DNA of 64,000 nucleotides, taken from assembly GCF_014645795.1 (NCBI RefSeq), contig NZ_BMMK01000001.1, forward strand, positions 208,745-272,744, written 5' to 3'. Of this stretch, positions 46,395 to 55,260 are shown one piece after another. Origin of the DNA: Longimycelium tulufanense. Lineage in GTDB: Bacteria > Actinomycetota > Actinomycetes > Mycobacteriales > Pseudonocardiaceae. A program made the position numbers and the translations under genes. Under the pieces are notes generated by a model that was given only the letters and a program-made list of their open reading frames with translations, did no database searches and had not been told where the DNA came from. Position 1 is the stretch's first letter, and every line of letters begins with the position of its first letter.

Positions 46395-47101
46395 GCTGCG
46401 GCTGCGTGCCCCAGCGAATGTAGGCGGGGGTGGCGCGACCCGGAAGGGTGCGCAGAGTGTCGTGGTCGGTGCCGAGGGTGTCGCGCAGGGCTGCGGTTTC
46501 TCCTGGCCACTTGGGGCGGGCAAGTTCGTCGAAGGCGAGCACGCTGCCCTTGGTGAGGTACGGCCGGATGGCGTTGATGGTGTCGCGGGTGGGTTCGTAG
46601 AGGTCGAGGTCGAAGTATGAGGTCGAAGTAGGCCAGGGCGACGACGGTGTGCGAGTTGTCCGTCAGGCAGCGCGGGAGGGTTTCGCGCACGTCGCCCTGG
46701 ACGATCAGGGTGCGCCGGATGTGGCCGAGGTGTTAGCCCTGTTCGTGGGCGTTGAGCACGTCGTGCAGGTGGTGGGGGTAGCCGTCGGTGAGCGCGAACC
46801 GGCCGGCGGCGGCACTGGGGCTGGTCGTGTCGATGTCGGTCACGTCGGGGAAGCCGGTGAAGGTGTCGAAGCCGATGATCCGGCGGTGCGGGTTGCACGG
46901 CTCGTGGACGCCGCGCAGCGCGGTAAGGGCGGCGAGGTGGCGTCCGCGGTGCAGGCCGAACTCCATGATCACGCCTGGAATGTCGAGGATCATCCGGTAG
47001 AGCGCGTCCAGGGAGAGCAGCTCGGCGAGGCAGTGGCGGACAGTCCGCTCGTGGCTGGATTCGCGCGGCAAGATCCGGTCGTCAGCTTGATCGTTGGTCA
47101 C
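46342..47101 (-). pseudogene. TylF/MycF-like (macrocin-type) O-methyltransferase, disrupted
   Basis: The gene begins at GTG 47101 (GGAG upstream) and encodes MEFGLHRGRHLAALTAL, a SAM-loop variant, then IIGFDTFTGFPDVTD. A TAA at about 46733 interrupts, after which the same frame resumes VQGDVRETLPRCLTD ... ALAYFDL. A near-perfect 13-bp tandem duplication at 46606-46631 then shifts the frame; the third part is SVLAFDELARPKWPGETAAL ... PAYIRWG. Undoing both changes restores the expected family order, so this is a recently broken gene. Confidence 0.75.
46606..46631. repeat. 13-bp tandem duplication causing a frameshift
   Basis: GAGGTCGAAGTAT at 46606-46618 is followed by GAGGTCGAAGTAG. Removing one copy joins the two halves of the TylF-like reading frame (ALAYFDL to DLYEPTRDTI). 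Confidence 0.75.
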
Positions 47102-47327
47102 GTGGTCTCCATAAGCTTGTTGGTGTCCGGGGCGAAGATTCTGGATGCCCGGGACGGCGGGGTGTGGCTGATGTGGTCTTGCCGTTGGGTGGCCTCGTGG
47201 GAGTGGCCGCCTTGCCGTTCTGGACGCCTCACCGCTGATTGAAATCTGCGCGCTTGGTCGCTGTTTATGGAGCTGCTGGGCGAGGTCGTCCACGGGGCTG
47301 AACAGGGAAGACAGGAGGACGGGTCGC

Positions 47328-48355
47328 GTGGCGGCGTGCAAGGAGTGGGCGGGGATCGATGTCGGCAAGGGCTTTCACCACGCGTATGCGGTGGACGAGA
47401 CCGGCACGGTCGTGTTCCCCCGCAAGGTCGTCAACGGGCAGGCCGCGATCGAGCAGTTGATCGCCCGCACCATCGCCGAAACCGCCCGAATGCGCGGCGA
47501 TCTCACCCCGATCACCAGCCCCGACTAGGTCGTGACCGACCTGCAGGTACTCACCGCTCGCCGGGAGGATCTGATGGCCGACTGGGTGCGTGGGGTCAAC
47601 CGGCTGCGGGAGCTGCTGGCCTCGATCTTCCCCGCTCTGGAACGGGCTTTCGACTACTCCACCCGCTCCGCACTGGTCCTGCTCAACGGCCGACGCCCGC
47701 CGGCATCCGCCAGGCCGGTGCCCGCGGCCTGTCCGCCTACCTGACCGAGTACGGCGCCTGAGCCAGAGGTATCCCGTCCATGGTGGACAAGGCCCTCACC
47801 GCCGCCAGCGAGCAAACCGTTGCCCTGCCACAAGAATTGGTGACCGCACCCCTGATCTCCCGCTGGCCCGCCAGCTCCTCGACCTGGACCGGGACATCAA
47901 AGAGCTCAGCAAACACCTCAGGCGACCGCTTCGCCGATCATCTGCACGCCGAGCACATCACCAGCGTCGACGGCTTCGGCCCCATCCTCGGTGCACAGCT
48001 GATCGCTGACACCGGCGGTGACCTGCAGACCGCCTTCGGCAACCCAGAACGCCTGGCGGCCTACGCCGGCCTGGCTCCCGTACCCCGCGACTCCGGCAGG
48101 GTGCGAGGCAACCTGCACCGCCCCAAGCGCTACCACCGCGGCCTGCGACGCGTGTTCTACATGGCCGTCCTGTCGGCCATCAAACGCCCCGACGGCCCAT
48201 CTCACATCTTCTACCAGCGGAAACGCACCGAAGGGAAGATCTACACCCAAGCCCAGATCGCGCTCGCGCGCCGTCTGGTCGACGTCGTCTGGGAACTGCT
48301 GCGCGACAGTCGCACGTTCCACAACTCACCACCGCTCACAGCCCACGCGGCTTGA
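47328..48355 (+). pseudogene. IS110-family transposase, deleted and frameshifted
   Basis: GTG 47328 (AGGAGG upstream) starts KEWAGIDVGKGFHHAYAVDE, the RuvC-like first acidic motif of IS110 transposases. The middle is lost: AIEQLIARTIAETARMRGDL joins directly to LTPITSPD and a stop, removing the second catalytic Asp region. Further frames give LQVLTARREDLMADWVRGVN and finally HITSVDGFGPILGAQLIADT with AYAGLAPVPRDSGRVRG, the C-terminal transposase_20 domain with its Ser-Gly motif. Inactive relic. IS110 elements have no clear terminal repeats, so the ends are not defined. Confidence 0.8.
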
Positions 48356-48811
48356 CACGATCATTGAAACCCATTCGTAGGGCTGGCACACGATTCGGCG
48401 TCGTCCGAAGCGAGTGCGGTCGATCCTGGCAGCGGCGAAGTCTCCGGTTGCGCTGGTGTCACAGTAGTGGCCGAACCAGGGCAATGGCGGGAGAGTGATC
48501 CACCGTGGGCCACCACTTGGAACGCGGGCGGTGCCGAACACGAGATCGAGCGGAACATCGATGGGTCACCGCCGCAGTGGCATCTTCTCGCCCCTCCCGC
48601 TTTCAGTCTGCCGTTCCCGGTCGTCCGCTGGCCCGCTCACGTCGCCGGGCGGATCTTGCCGCGCGATCGAGTTCCCCAATGTAGGCGGGCCAGTCGGCGC
48701 TCATTTGAAGGTCCTCGAGGTCGGACTCGGGGCTGTTCTCCATGCATGGCGATGGCCCGGCCTTTTTCGGCCGGGGACATTGCCATGAGTGGCTTGCTCA
48801 GTTTGTTCCGA
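48356..48811. other. Intergenic region between IS110 relic and barstar gene
   Basis: 456 bases. A minus-strand frame at 48326-48541 (LPPLPWFGHYCDTSATGDFA) has some coding character but no ribosome site or family. It may be a remnant displaced by the IS110 element. Nothing else was recognised. Confidence 0.35.
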
Positions 48812-49288
48812 TTAATCTATTGCGTAGCGGGAAACGTCTGTTGAGACGGTCGCGACGTCCTCTGCCGTGTTGCAGAGGAGGAGGACGTTGAAGGGGATGG
48901 GTTGATTGTGTTCTTTACCTAGGGGGTTAGCCCAAAAATATGCCGCACGCGCGAGTATCCTGTAAAATACTTCTTTTGCATCGGGCTCGTCAGTGAGCAC
49001 ACGCTCGGCGCTTTCGACGACGAGGAGGTATCGCTCGGCGGGGCACCAGTTGAGATCCTCCAGGCAATCAGAGAGTGCGTCCCAGTTCCACCCAAAGTAG
49101 ACCGGGAATCTGAGAGCTGTATTGAACTGCTCGAGGACGCCGTATTCGTCTGTCATTTTCGAGCCGTCCAGGTGGGCGGTGACCGCCGTGCCCGGTGGAG
49201 GTATCAGCTGGAACACGGGAAGCTGTGACTGCAGGGGGGCGACGTGGAGTCGCGGTTCGGTGTCTGTCCAGAGGTCTGGCGAGGTCAT
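48812..49288 (-). CDS. Barstar-family ribonuclease inhibitor
   Basis: A 158-aa barstar-like protein. The family core is AHLDGSKMTDEYGVLEQFNT, then ALRFPVYFGWNWDALSDCLEDL, in which the conserved Tyr-Phe-Gly-x-Asn-Trp-Asp-Ala-Leu segment and acidic Asp/Glu contact the RNase active site. Barstars bind and block barnase or guanyl RNases in the same cell. It lies 19 bases downstream of a displaced RNase-toxin tail, forming a toxin-immunity cassette at the end of the polymorphic toxin locus. Local DNA has lower GC than the flanks. Confidence 0.85.
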   Translation of the reverse strand: MTSPDLWTDTEPRLHVAPLQSQLPVFQLIPPPGTAVTAHLDGSKMTDEYGVLEQFNTALRFPVYFGWNWDALSDCLEDLNWCPAERYLLVVESAERVLTDEPDAKEVFYRILARAAYFWANPLGKEHNQPIPFNVLLLCNTAEDVATVSTDVSRYAID

Positions 49289-49307
49289 ATTCCTGGCACC
49301 GCCACGA

Positions 49308-49598
49308 TTAGGTATGGTAGTGGGTGGCCGTGTAGTAGATCGATCCGTCTGACCCGGTCACGATCCGCTCGTTCGCAGGCTTGGGGTTTTTGCTGACTGC
49401 ACGGTTGCCCACTCCAGGTAGCTGATTTGTTTCCTTGGCTATCATACTCCCGAAGTTTGTATCCACCATTCCTGTCGACATTATCAAATATTCGCGGGAG
49501 GATGCTGAGTTCTGCCAGTTGCTTGGGAGACCGCGGCGGTGAGCGTCCGGACTACATCGATCAAACCGGCCCATGGCGACCCAACCGATGCCGTTCAA
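49308..49598 (-). pseudogene. Guanyl-ribonuclease-type toxin tail (orphan cassette)
   Basis: The last 60 residues contain REYLIMSTGM and NERIVTGSDGSIYYTATHYH just before the stop. This resembles the C-terminus of N1/T1 or barnase-like RNases (Tyr-Arg-Glu-Tyr, then Arg-Ile-Val-x-Gly ... Tyr-Tyr-Thr-x-x-His-Tyr), including the catalytic Glu, Arg and His. The first 30 codons of the open frame do not look like protein, and there is no secretion or Hint domain. It is probably a displaced toxin tip that can recombine onto the full-length toxin, paired with the barstar downstream. Confidence 0.55.
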
Positions 49599-49617
49599 AC
49601 GTTAGCTCTGAAGGACG

Positions 49618-50025
49618 TCAGTCGTTGAAATATTCTGACCGCATGACGTGCGACTCGAGATCCTTGTGTTCGATGGCGGATGGCTCAGAAAATCCGAGAT
49701 CATCCTCTGCAAGGTAGAGCGCGCCCGCCACGACGTAGCCTGTTCTGAAGTTTGCGGCGGACAGGGCGAAGACGTGCCTGGACTCGTGCACCTCGGTGAC
49801 GCCGAGCTGGTCGTTGATGCGTTCCGGGTCGGTGATAAGGTCGATCTCCAGTTCTTCCATGGTGTTCTGGAGTCGCATTTCCTCGATGTCTTTGAACATG
49901 AGTTCGATCCTGGTGGGATACTCCGCGCTGTTTCTGCTCCGGAGCAGCAGGCCGCCATGGCCTACAATGTATGAGAAGAACTCGAATCGTCGGTGGAGTT
50001 TTAGCGGGAAAACAATCTTGGGCAT
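49618..50025 (-). CDS. Immunity-type protein, paralog 1
   Basis: 135 aa from ATG 50025, with AAGGAGAG 7 bases upstream. It begins MPKIVFPLKLHRRFEFFSYI and has HGGLLLRS, IELMFKDIEEMRLQN and FRTGYVVAGALYLAEDD. The neighbour at 50054 shares this order (VKFPL, NSLLLRS, VDILFQGVTEIRL, FDTGYVIAKELYISED), so they are diverged duplicates separated by 28 bases. Position right after a polymorphic toxin suggests cytosolic immunity proteins. I cannot name the Imm family. Confidence 0.75.
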   Translation of the reverse strand: MPKIVFPLKLHRRFEFFSYIVGHGGLLLRSRNSAEYPTRIELMFKDIEEMRLQNTMEELEIDLITDPERINDQLGVTEVHESRHVFALSAANFRTGYVVAGALYLAEDDLGFSEPSAIEHKDLESHVMRSEYFND

Positions 50026-50053
50026 CTTATCTCTCCTTGTTGTCGACAGCTTG

Positions 50054-50497
50054 TCACTGGGGTGCAATATAGTGGCCAGACCGGAGAACGTACCCCCTAA
50101 GCTCTTCGCTGTTGATCGTGATCGGATCATGGTCGGACAAGGTGTCCTCCGAGATGTATAGTTCTTTTGCTATCACATAGCCTGTGTCAAACTTTATTCC
50201 GGCAACACTAAAGACACATCCACTGCCTTTGTCTTGAATATTAAAAAATTCGTCGACAGATGGATGATCGAAGGGGATCATGTTGATGGTGATGCAGTCC
50301 ATGAAACTTCGAAGCCTTATCTCGGTAACACCCTGAAACAGGATGTCGACGCGAGTCTGGTTACGATTCGTAATCAGACTCCTGAGCAGGAGCGAGTTGC
50401 TGTGGCTGTCGTAAGACCGTGTGGCAAACTTTCGCGGAAGATAGAGAGGGAACTTGACCTCCTCGTGCATGTCCTCCAGAGTAAATTTCGGATTCAC
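50054..50497 (-). CDS. Immunity-type protein, paralog 2
   Basis: 147 aa from GTG 50497, with AAAGGA 9 bases upstream. It is a diverged duplicate of the next gene (see paralog 1), retaining NSLLLRS, the ILFQGVTEIRLRSF strand and KFDTGYVIAKELYISED. It is the first gene after the toxin and the 48-bp palindrome, the usual place for the cognate immunity gene. GC is clearly lower than in the flanking genes, consistent with horizontal exchange. Confidence 0.75.
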   Translation of the reverse strand: MNPKFTLEDMHEEVKFPLYLPRKFATRSYDSHSNSLLLRSLITNRNQTRVDILFQGVTEIRLRSFMDCITINMIPFDHPSVDEFFNIQDKGSGCVFSVAGIKFDTGYVIAKELYISEDTLSDHDPITINSEELRGYVLRSGHYIAPQ

Positions 50498-50578
50498 GCT
50501 TGTCGTCCTTTCGTGAAATCGCCAGTCCTTGTTCCTGCTGGAACCCGAGTGTGGCACGCTTCGCCTCCCCGTTTAAAC

Positions 50579-50626
50579 CCATTGGGCCTGTCCCGGTAGG
50601 AGCTCCTACCGGGACAGGCCCAATGG
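50579..50626. repeat. 48-bp perfect palindrome between toxin and immunity genes
   Basis: A 24-bp arm (starting CCATTGGGCCTGTCCCGGTA) is followed without any loop by its exact complement. RNA from either strand would form a very strong hairpin. It begins 20 bases after the toxin stop. On the minus strand the sequence after it is GGTTTAAACGGG, with no long U-run, so termination would be partial at best. Confidence 0.85.
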
Positions 50627-50645
50627 TAACTCATGAGTCGTTGGT

Positions 50646-53600
50646 TCAGAAGGGGTTTGGTTGAAGTTTGTCGCCCAGGTAGAAGTTTACGTGTTTGAGG
50701 ACGCCCATGTGTTTGAGGGTGGCCAGCTCCCAGTCGGCAGGAGAACCCCTTCCGAGTATGTCTCGATGTACTGCCGAGTACACCGCGGACTCAACGCCCT
50801 TTTCGATGTCTGGCATGTCATCGAGACGGAACGAGAGGCGCACGGAGGTGGGGTCTTCACGAAGGAGGGCGGCGGCGGTAATGAATGTGCCTCTCCAATC
50901 CTGATCCTTCATGAGGTGCCTGGCGCCAACTCCTTTGGCGAATTCGTCGAGCCCGATGCTTTTGCCGAGTGCGATATGGTCGAGGCATCCTCCTCCGGTG
51001 TTGTGCACAAGGATGGGGGTGGTGCCTGCCAGCACGTAGTAGGTGTGCAGGTCCTCGACGTCGAGGTTGTAGACCGTCGTCGCTGCCGTTCGGGCGTTGG
51101 TGCCAGTGACGACTGCCTGCTGACCGTTGCGGGTACGCAGGTGTTCACCGGTCTTGAGGTCTTTTGCGTCGACCCAGCTTCGCGAATCCTCACTCCAGAT
51201 GGGGTGCTGTGTGGTCGCGGTGACGACAGCGTTGTTGTTGGTGGGTGTGGAAGCATTGACCGTGATGTCAACAAGGTGCTTTGTCCCGTGACCGGCAATC
51301 ACACGGCTGACGGCACGCGGTGCGATAGTGCCGCTGACGGGTTCGGTCGCTATGACCATATCGCCGACAGCGACGTTCTTGATTGGCTTGGCGCTGCCGT
51401 CCGCCATCAACACCGGCGTGTTTGCGGTGAAGCTGTTGGCGGGCTTCACGCACGGTGGGAGGAAACCGGGAGGTCGACCGACAACCTTCGCGGTCTCGGC
51501 AGCTAGCCGCGCTCCCGCGGCATTCGCTTGAGTGCTCGATCGTTCGACTTGTCCGAGGAAACCGGCGAGTCGGACGCCGCCGCTGACGGCTCCGGTCGCG
51601 AGCACGCCGGCCTGCCAGCCGGGGAAGAAGGCCATGCCGTCGGGTGCGATCGCCAGCAGGAGGCCGCCACAGATCGTGGAGAGGATGCATCCGATGCCGG
51701 CGGAGAGGACTGCGGTGGCGGCCAGGGTGACGGTGAATGCCTGGACGTAGGTGACGATTTCTTGGGCGAGGTCGAGTTCGAGTTCAAACTCGAACCAGGG
51801 GTTGAAGATCTTGTAGGCGCACTGCTTGGCGCCCGGGGTTCCTTCGCCGTAGCGGAACTCGCAGTCTCCCAGGCGTTTGAGGTAGTGAGCTGATTCTCCC
51901 CGGAGTGAGGCGTTGAGCGACTCGAGGCAGCTGTTGGCAAAGTTTCCCGGGAGATGGTCGCAGGTGTCTGCGATTTCAAGGAGTTTCGGCGCCTTTTCGT
52001 TGACGTACTTTTGTTTGACGGTGTGCCAGGCGTCGGCGGCTGCTTGTGCGGCGGCCTTGGCGTCCTTGCCGGCGGCTTCGGCCGCAGCACGGGCTCGCTG
52101 TGCCGAGGCGTAGGCGTCGCGGGCATAGCTGGCGGCCTGCTGTGCCGAGCCTGCGGCCAAGGCGGCCGAGAGGTTCGCCCGATAGGCCGCGTTCCGGGCA
52201 GAGGAGGCGGCGTCCTGGGCGGTCTTGGCGGAGGCGGCCGCCTGTCGCGCGGATTTCTCCGCCTCGGCGGCCGATCGTTGGGCGTCCTGGGCGGCCTGCT
52301 GGGCACGTTGGGCGTACTGGTCGGCTTGCTGCGCGTAGCGGTTGGCCTCGTCCGCGGCGGCCCGGGCCCGGGCGGCGACGACTTGGGCGTCGGCGGCGTT
52401 CCGGTTCGCGTCGGCGGCAGCCTGAATGGCCCGGGCCACGTGACCGGCGACCAAGGCGTTGTGGGTGGCGGTGTCGTGGTCACGTTGGGCAGCAACATGC
52501 TGACCCTTAACCAGGAACTGCCGCAGCATGGCGGGAGTGCCGTCCAAGGCGACTTGGGCGGCGGCCTTCAGTTCCGGTCCGCTGGTGTCGGCGGCCAAAA
52601 TCCGGTTGACGCGGATGCGGTCGTCGTGCCCGGCGGCGAGGTACTGGCCCCTAGTGAGGAACTCACGCAGGGCGTGGCCGTCGTCATCGGCGTCGAGGGC
52701 CTTCTGGGCGGCGTCCCGGGTCGTGACCCGACCGTCGCGTTGCGCGGTGGCGAGGATGCGGTTGACCTGGATCCGAATGTCGTGATAGCCGCCGGGGTAC
52801 TCGCGGGTTTCCAGCAGGGTGCGCACGTCAGCGTCGGAACCGGCCAGGGCCTTCTCCGCCGCCTCGCGGAAGTTCTCCGTTCCCTTGCCCGCCAGGCTGG
52901 TCAGGGTGAGCCGGTCGTCCTGTCCCGCGGCCCGCTCAAGGCCGTTCCGGACGAAGTCGACCACCTCGGCTTCGGAGCCCCGTAACGCGGATTCGGCGGC
53001 GGCGCGGGTCCATGTGCCGGTGGCGGTGGAGGCGAGTCGGAGGGCGATGCGCCGTCCGCGGTCCACCACGGTGGCCTGGTTCGCATCGGGGGCTGTGGTG
53101 TCGGTGAGCCAGCGTTGGGTGTCGGCGTCGCGCTGCGCGGCCTGGGAGGTGTCCCACCCGGTTGCCGGTTCACCCTCCTGCTTCTTTAGCGCCTCGGCGG
53201 CGGCGCGGGCGGCCTCCTGGGCCTGTTCGGTGCGGGCGGCCAGCCGCTCGGCGTCAGCCTTGCGTGCCAGCTCATAGACCTCGCGTGCCTGGTTGGCGGC
53301 CTCGGTGGCGCGTTGCGCCGCCTGACTGGCCGCATTGGCGTGGGCGGTGGCGCGGTTGGCGGCCTCGGCGGCGTTGCCGGCGTGCTCGGCGGCCTCATCC
53401 GCGGCCCGGGCAGCCTCGTAGGCGTCCTGCGCCGCCCGGGTCGCGGCCTCCCGGGCCCGGCGGGCAGCGTCGGCGGACTGTCGTGCCAATGCGGTGGCGG
53501 CGTTGGCGGCGCGGGTCGCGCGGTGGGCTTGCGCCCGAGCAGTGGCCGCGGCCTGGCGGGCGCGGGAGGCTTCCGCCGCCGACAGCCCCGCGTACCGGCT

Positions 53601-54887
53601 GGCGTCGTTGGCCGCATCGGCCGCGTCAGCGGCGTGGCGGGCCGAACCGGCTGCGGCCTGACCCACCTCCTCGGCCTTCTTCGAGGCGGTCTCGGCTTCT
53701 CCCGCGGCGTTGGCGGCCTGCTCTGCGCCGCGTGCGGCATCCCGCGCCGCGTCCGCGGCCTGACGGGCCTCCGACGCCTTCGTGGCATCCGTCACCGCGT
53801 TCGCGGCGGCCGTATGCGCCCGAGAAGCAGCCCGGCCCGCCAGCGCCGCAGCGGAGGCCGCCCGCGCCGCCGCGTTCGCCGCAACCTGGGCCGCGGCCCG
53901 GGCTGCATTGGAGGCATCCACCGCCTCCCGAGCGGCCTGCGCGGCGCCCAGCGCCGCCTGCGCCGCTTCCCGGGCCGCGCCGGCGGCCGTCTGGGCGTTG
54001 TTCTGGGCGCCGTCCATTGCCCGCCGTGCCCGTTCGGCCGCTTGGCGGGCCAGCTCGGCTTCCTTGATCGCCTGCGCGGCGGCCTGCTTGGCGGCTTCGG
54101 TCTCCCGGGCCGCCTCCGCCGAGGCGTCCTGCGCCAGCCCGGCCAGCTGCGAGACGGTCGCGGTCTCCTGGTCCCGTGCCTGCGCCACGGGCCAGTCCGT
54201 GGTCAAGAACTCCGTGAGCGCCTCGGGATTCTCGGCATCCAGGGCGCGTTGGGCCACCTTCTTCACTTCGGGCCCGCCACTGGCCAGGATCTGGTTGACC
54301 CGGATGCGCTGGTCGTGCTCCCACGGGGTCTTCCACCCGGACTTGAGGAATTCCTCCAGCGCCTTGGCGTCCTCGGCGTCCAGTGCCTTCTGCGCCGCCT
54401 GCTTCAGCGTCGGTCCGCCCGCGGCCAACATCTGGTTGACCCGGATCCGCAGGTCATGCTCCGAGGGTGTCTTCCATCCCGAGGCCAAGAACTCCCGCAG
54501 TGCGGCGTCGTTGTCTGCGTCCAGCGCCTTCTGCGCTGCGTCCTTGACTGTTGGCCCGCCGCTGGCGAGCATTCGATTGACGCGGATCCGGTCATCGATG
54601 CGGGCGACCCGTTCGTACTCCTTCTCGAAGAACGCCCGAACATCGGTGTCCGACCCCAGGAGGACCTTCTCGGCCGCGGCCCGCGTCGTCGGACCACCGG
54701 TCCGCCACAACGCCACCACACGGGCGCGGTCCCCATTGGCAGTGGTCTGCGAAGTGGCCGTTGCGTTCGCGGTGTCATCGGTTGCCGCTGCCGCCGGGAC
54801 GGACACCAACCCGACGAGCAACGATGCGCTCACAGCCAGAGCGGTTCCGAGCCGTCCGGCCCGGAACCAGCATCTTCTGCCGCTCAT
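50646..54887 (-). CDS. Secreted ALF-repeat polymorphic toxin with Hint domain
   Basis: 1,413 aa from ATG 54887 (GAGGGG upstream). Signal peptide 1-35 (LAVSASLLVGLVSVPAAAA). Two blocks of ALF repeats (about 40-240 and 590-790; units like GGPTVKDAAQKALDADNDAA) alternate with very Ala-rich coiled coils (245-560, 800-920). A hydrophobic pair near 1075-1115 could cross a membrane. A Hint autoprotease follows (SFTANTPVLMADGS with Ser as first residue, ending TTPILVHN). The last 113 residues (LDHIALGKSIGLDEFAKGVG to QPNPF) are the toxin tip, which I tentatively associate with the type-27 polymorphic toxin family. The Hint would release the tip. Two immunity-type genes follow. Confidence 0.9.
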   Translation of the reverse strand: MSGRRCWFRAGRLGTALAVSASLLVGLVSVPAAAATDDTANATATSQTTANGDRARVVALWRTGGPTTRAAAEKVLLGSDTDVRAFFEKEYERVARIDDRIRVNRMLASGGPTVKDAAQKALDADNDAALREFLASGWKTPSEHDLRIRVNQMLAAGGPTLKQAAQKALDAEDAKALEEFLKSGWKTPWEHDQRIRVNQILASGGPEVKKVAQRALDAENPEALTEFLTTDWPVAQARDQETATVSQLAGLAQDASAEAARETEAAKQAAAQAIKEAELARQAAERARRAMDGAQNNAQTAAGAAREAAQAALGAAQAAREAVDASNAARAAAQVAANAAARAASAAALAGRAASRAHTAAANAVTDATKASEARQAADAARDAARGAEQAANAAGEAETASKKAEEVGQAAAGSARHAADAADAANDASRYAGLSAAEASRARQAAATARAQAHRATRAANAATALARQSADAARRAREAATRAAQDAYEAARAADEAAEHAGNAAEAANRATAHANAASQAAQRATEAANQAREVYELARKADAERLAARTEQAQEAARAAAEALKKQEGEPATGWDTSQAAQRDADTQRWLTDTTAPDANQATVVDRGRRIALRLASTATGTWTRAAAESALRGSEAEVVDFVRNGLERAAGQDDRLTLTSLAGKGTENFREAAEKALAGSDADVRTLLETREYPGGYHDIRIQVNRILATAQRDGRVTTRDAAQKALDADDDGHALREFLTRGQYLAAGHDDRIRVNRILAADTSGPELKAAAQVALDGTPAMLRQFLVKGQHVAAQRDHDTATHNALVAGHVARAIQAAADANRNAADAQVVAARARAAADEANRYAQQADQYAQRAQQAAQDAQRSAAEAEKSARQAAASAKTAQDAASSARNAAYRANLSAALAAGSAQQAASYARDAYASAQRARAAAEAAGKDAKAAAQAAADAWHTVKQKYVNEKAPKLLEIADTCDHLPGNFANSCLESLNASLRGESAHYLKRLGDCEFRYGEGTPGAKQCAYKIFNPWFEFELELDLAQEIVTYVQAFTVTLAATAVLSAGIGCILSTICGGLLLAIAPDGMAFFPGWQAGVLATGAVSGGVRLAGFLGQVERSSTQANAAGARLAAETAKVVGRPPGFLPPCVKPANSFTANTPVLMADGSAKPIKNVAVGDMVIATEPVSGTIAPRAVSRVIAGHGTKHLVDITVNASTPTNNNAVVTATTQHPIWSEDSRSWVDAKDLKTGEHLRTRNGQQAVVTGTNARTAATTVYNLDVEDLHTYYVLAGTTPILVHNTGGGCLDHIALGKSIGLDEFAKGVGARHLMKDQDWRGTFITAAALLREDPTSVRLSFRLDDMPDIEKGVESAVYSAVHRDILGRGSPADWELATLKHMGVLKHVNFYLGDKLQPNPF

Positions 54888-55260
54888 CCCACAATCCCCT
54901 CGCTAATTCTGGACATGACAACACAACGCACAAGAACCAGTTCGTTGTGCGCTGCATCGTGGCCAGCACAAACAAGCCCCAAGTGGCAATTAGTCCATTT
55001 GGCGGCTTGTCCTAATCCCCTCTACGTGTTGCCCCTGCCTCACCCTTCGGGTGATCCCCGTTGTAATGACCGGGGGTACAGTATCGGTAGTCGAAGAAGA
55101 GGGTCAACGGCTGTGATGAGCGGCACAGCGGTTATTGTGTGTTGACGGCCTCCCAGGTCGTGCTTAGCGTCTCAGTGTGTCAGGAAACAGGGGTGTCGTG
55201 TTGTGTGCTCAGGGACGATCTCCCCGCTTTCGATTCGACAAGAAAGGGTGAAAGCTGGTC
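54888..55260. promoter_or_regulatory. Divergent region between toxin and secreted-protein genes
   Basis: 373 bases with both promoters by position. No clear palindrome or RNA gene was seen. The plus-strand gene has GAAAGG upstream of its start. Confidence 0.4.

Noticed and set aside
52000-54800. Repeat-rich DNA that might be a CRISPR or satellite array
   Set aside because: The periodicity comes from Ala-rich coding repeats; no direct repeats with unique spacers are present here or elsewhere in the window.
53313-55145. 610-codon plus-strand open frame, Gly/Arg-rich
   Set aside because: Antisense to the Ala-rich coiled coils of the ALF toxin; its composition mirrors the GCC-rich repeat codons.
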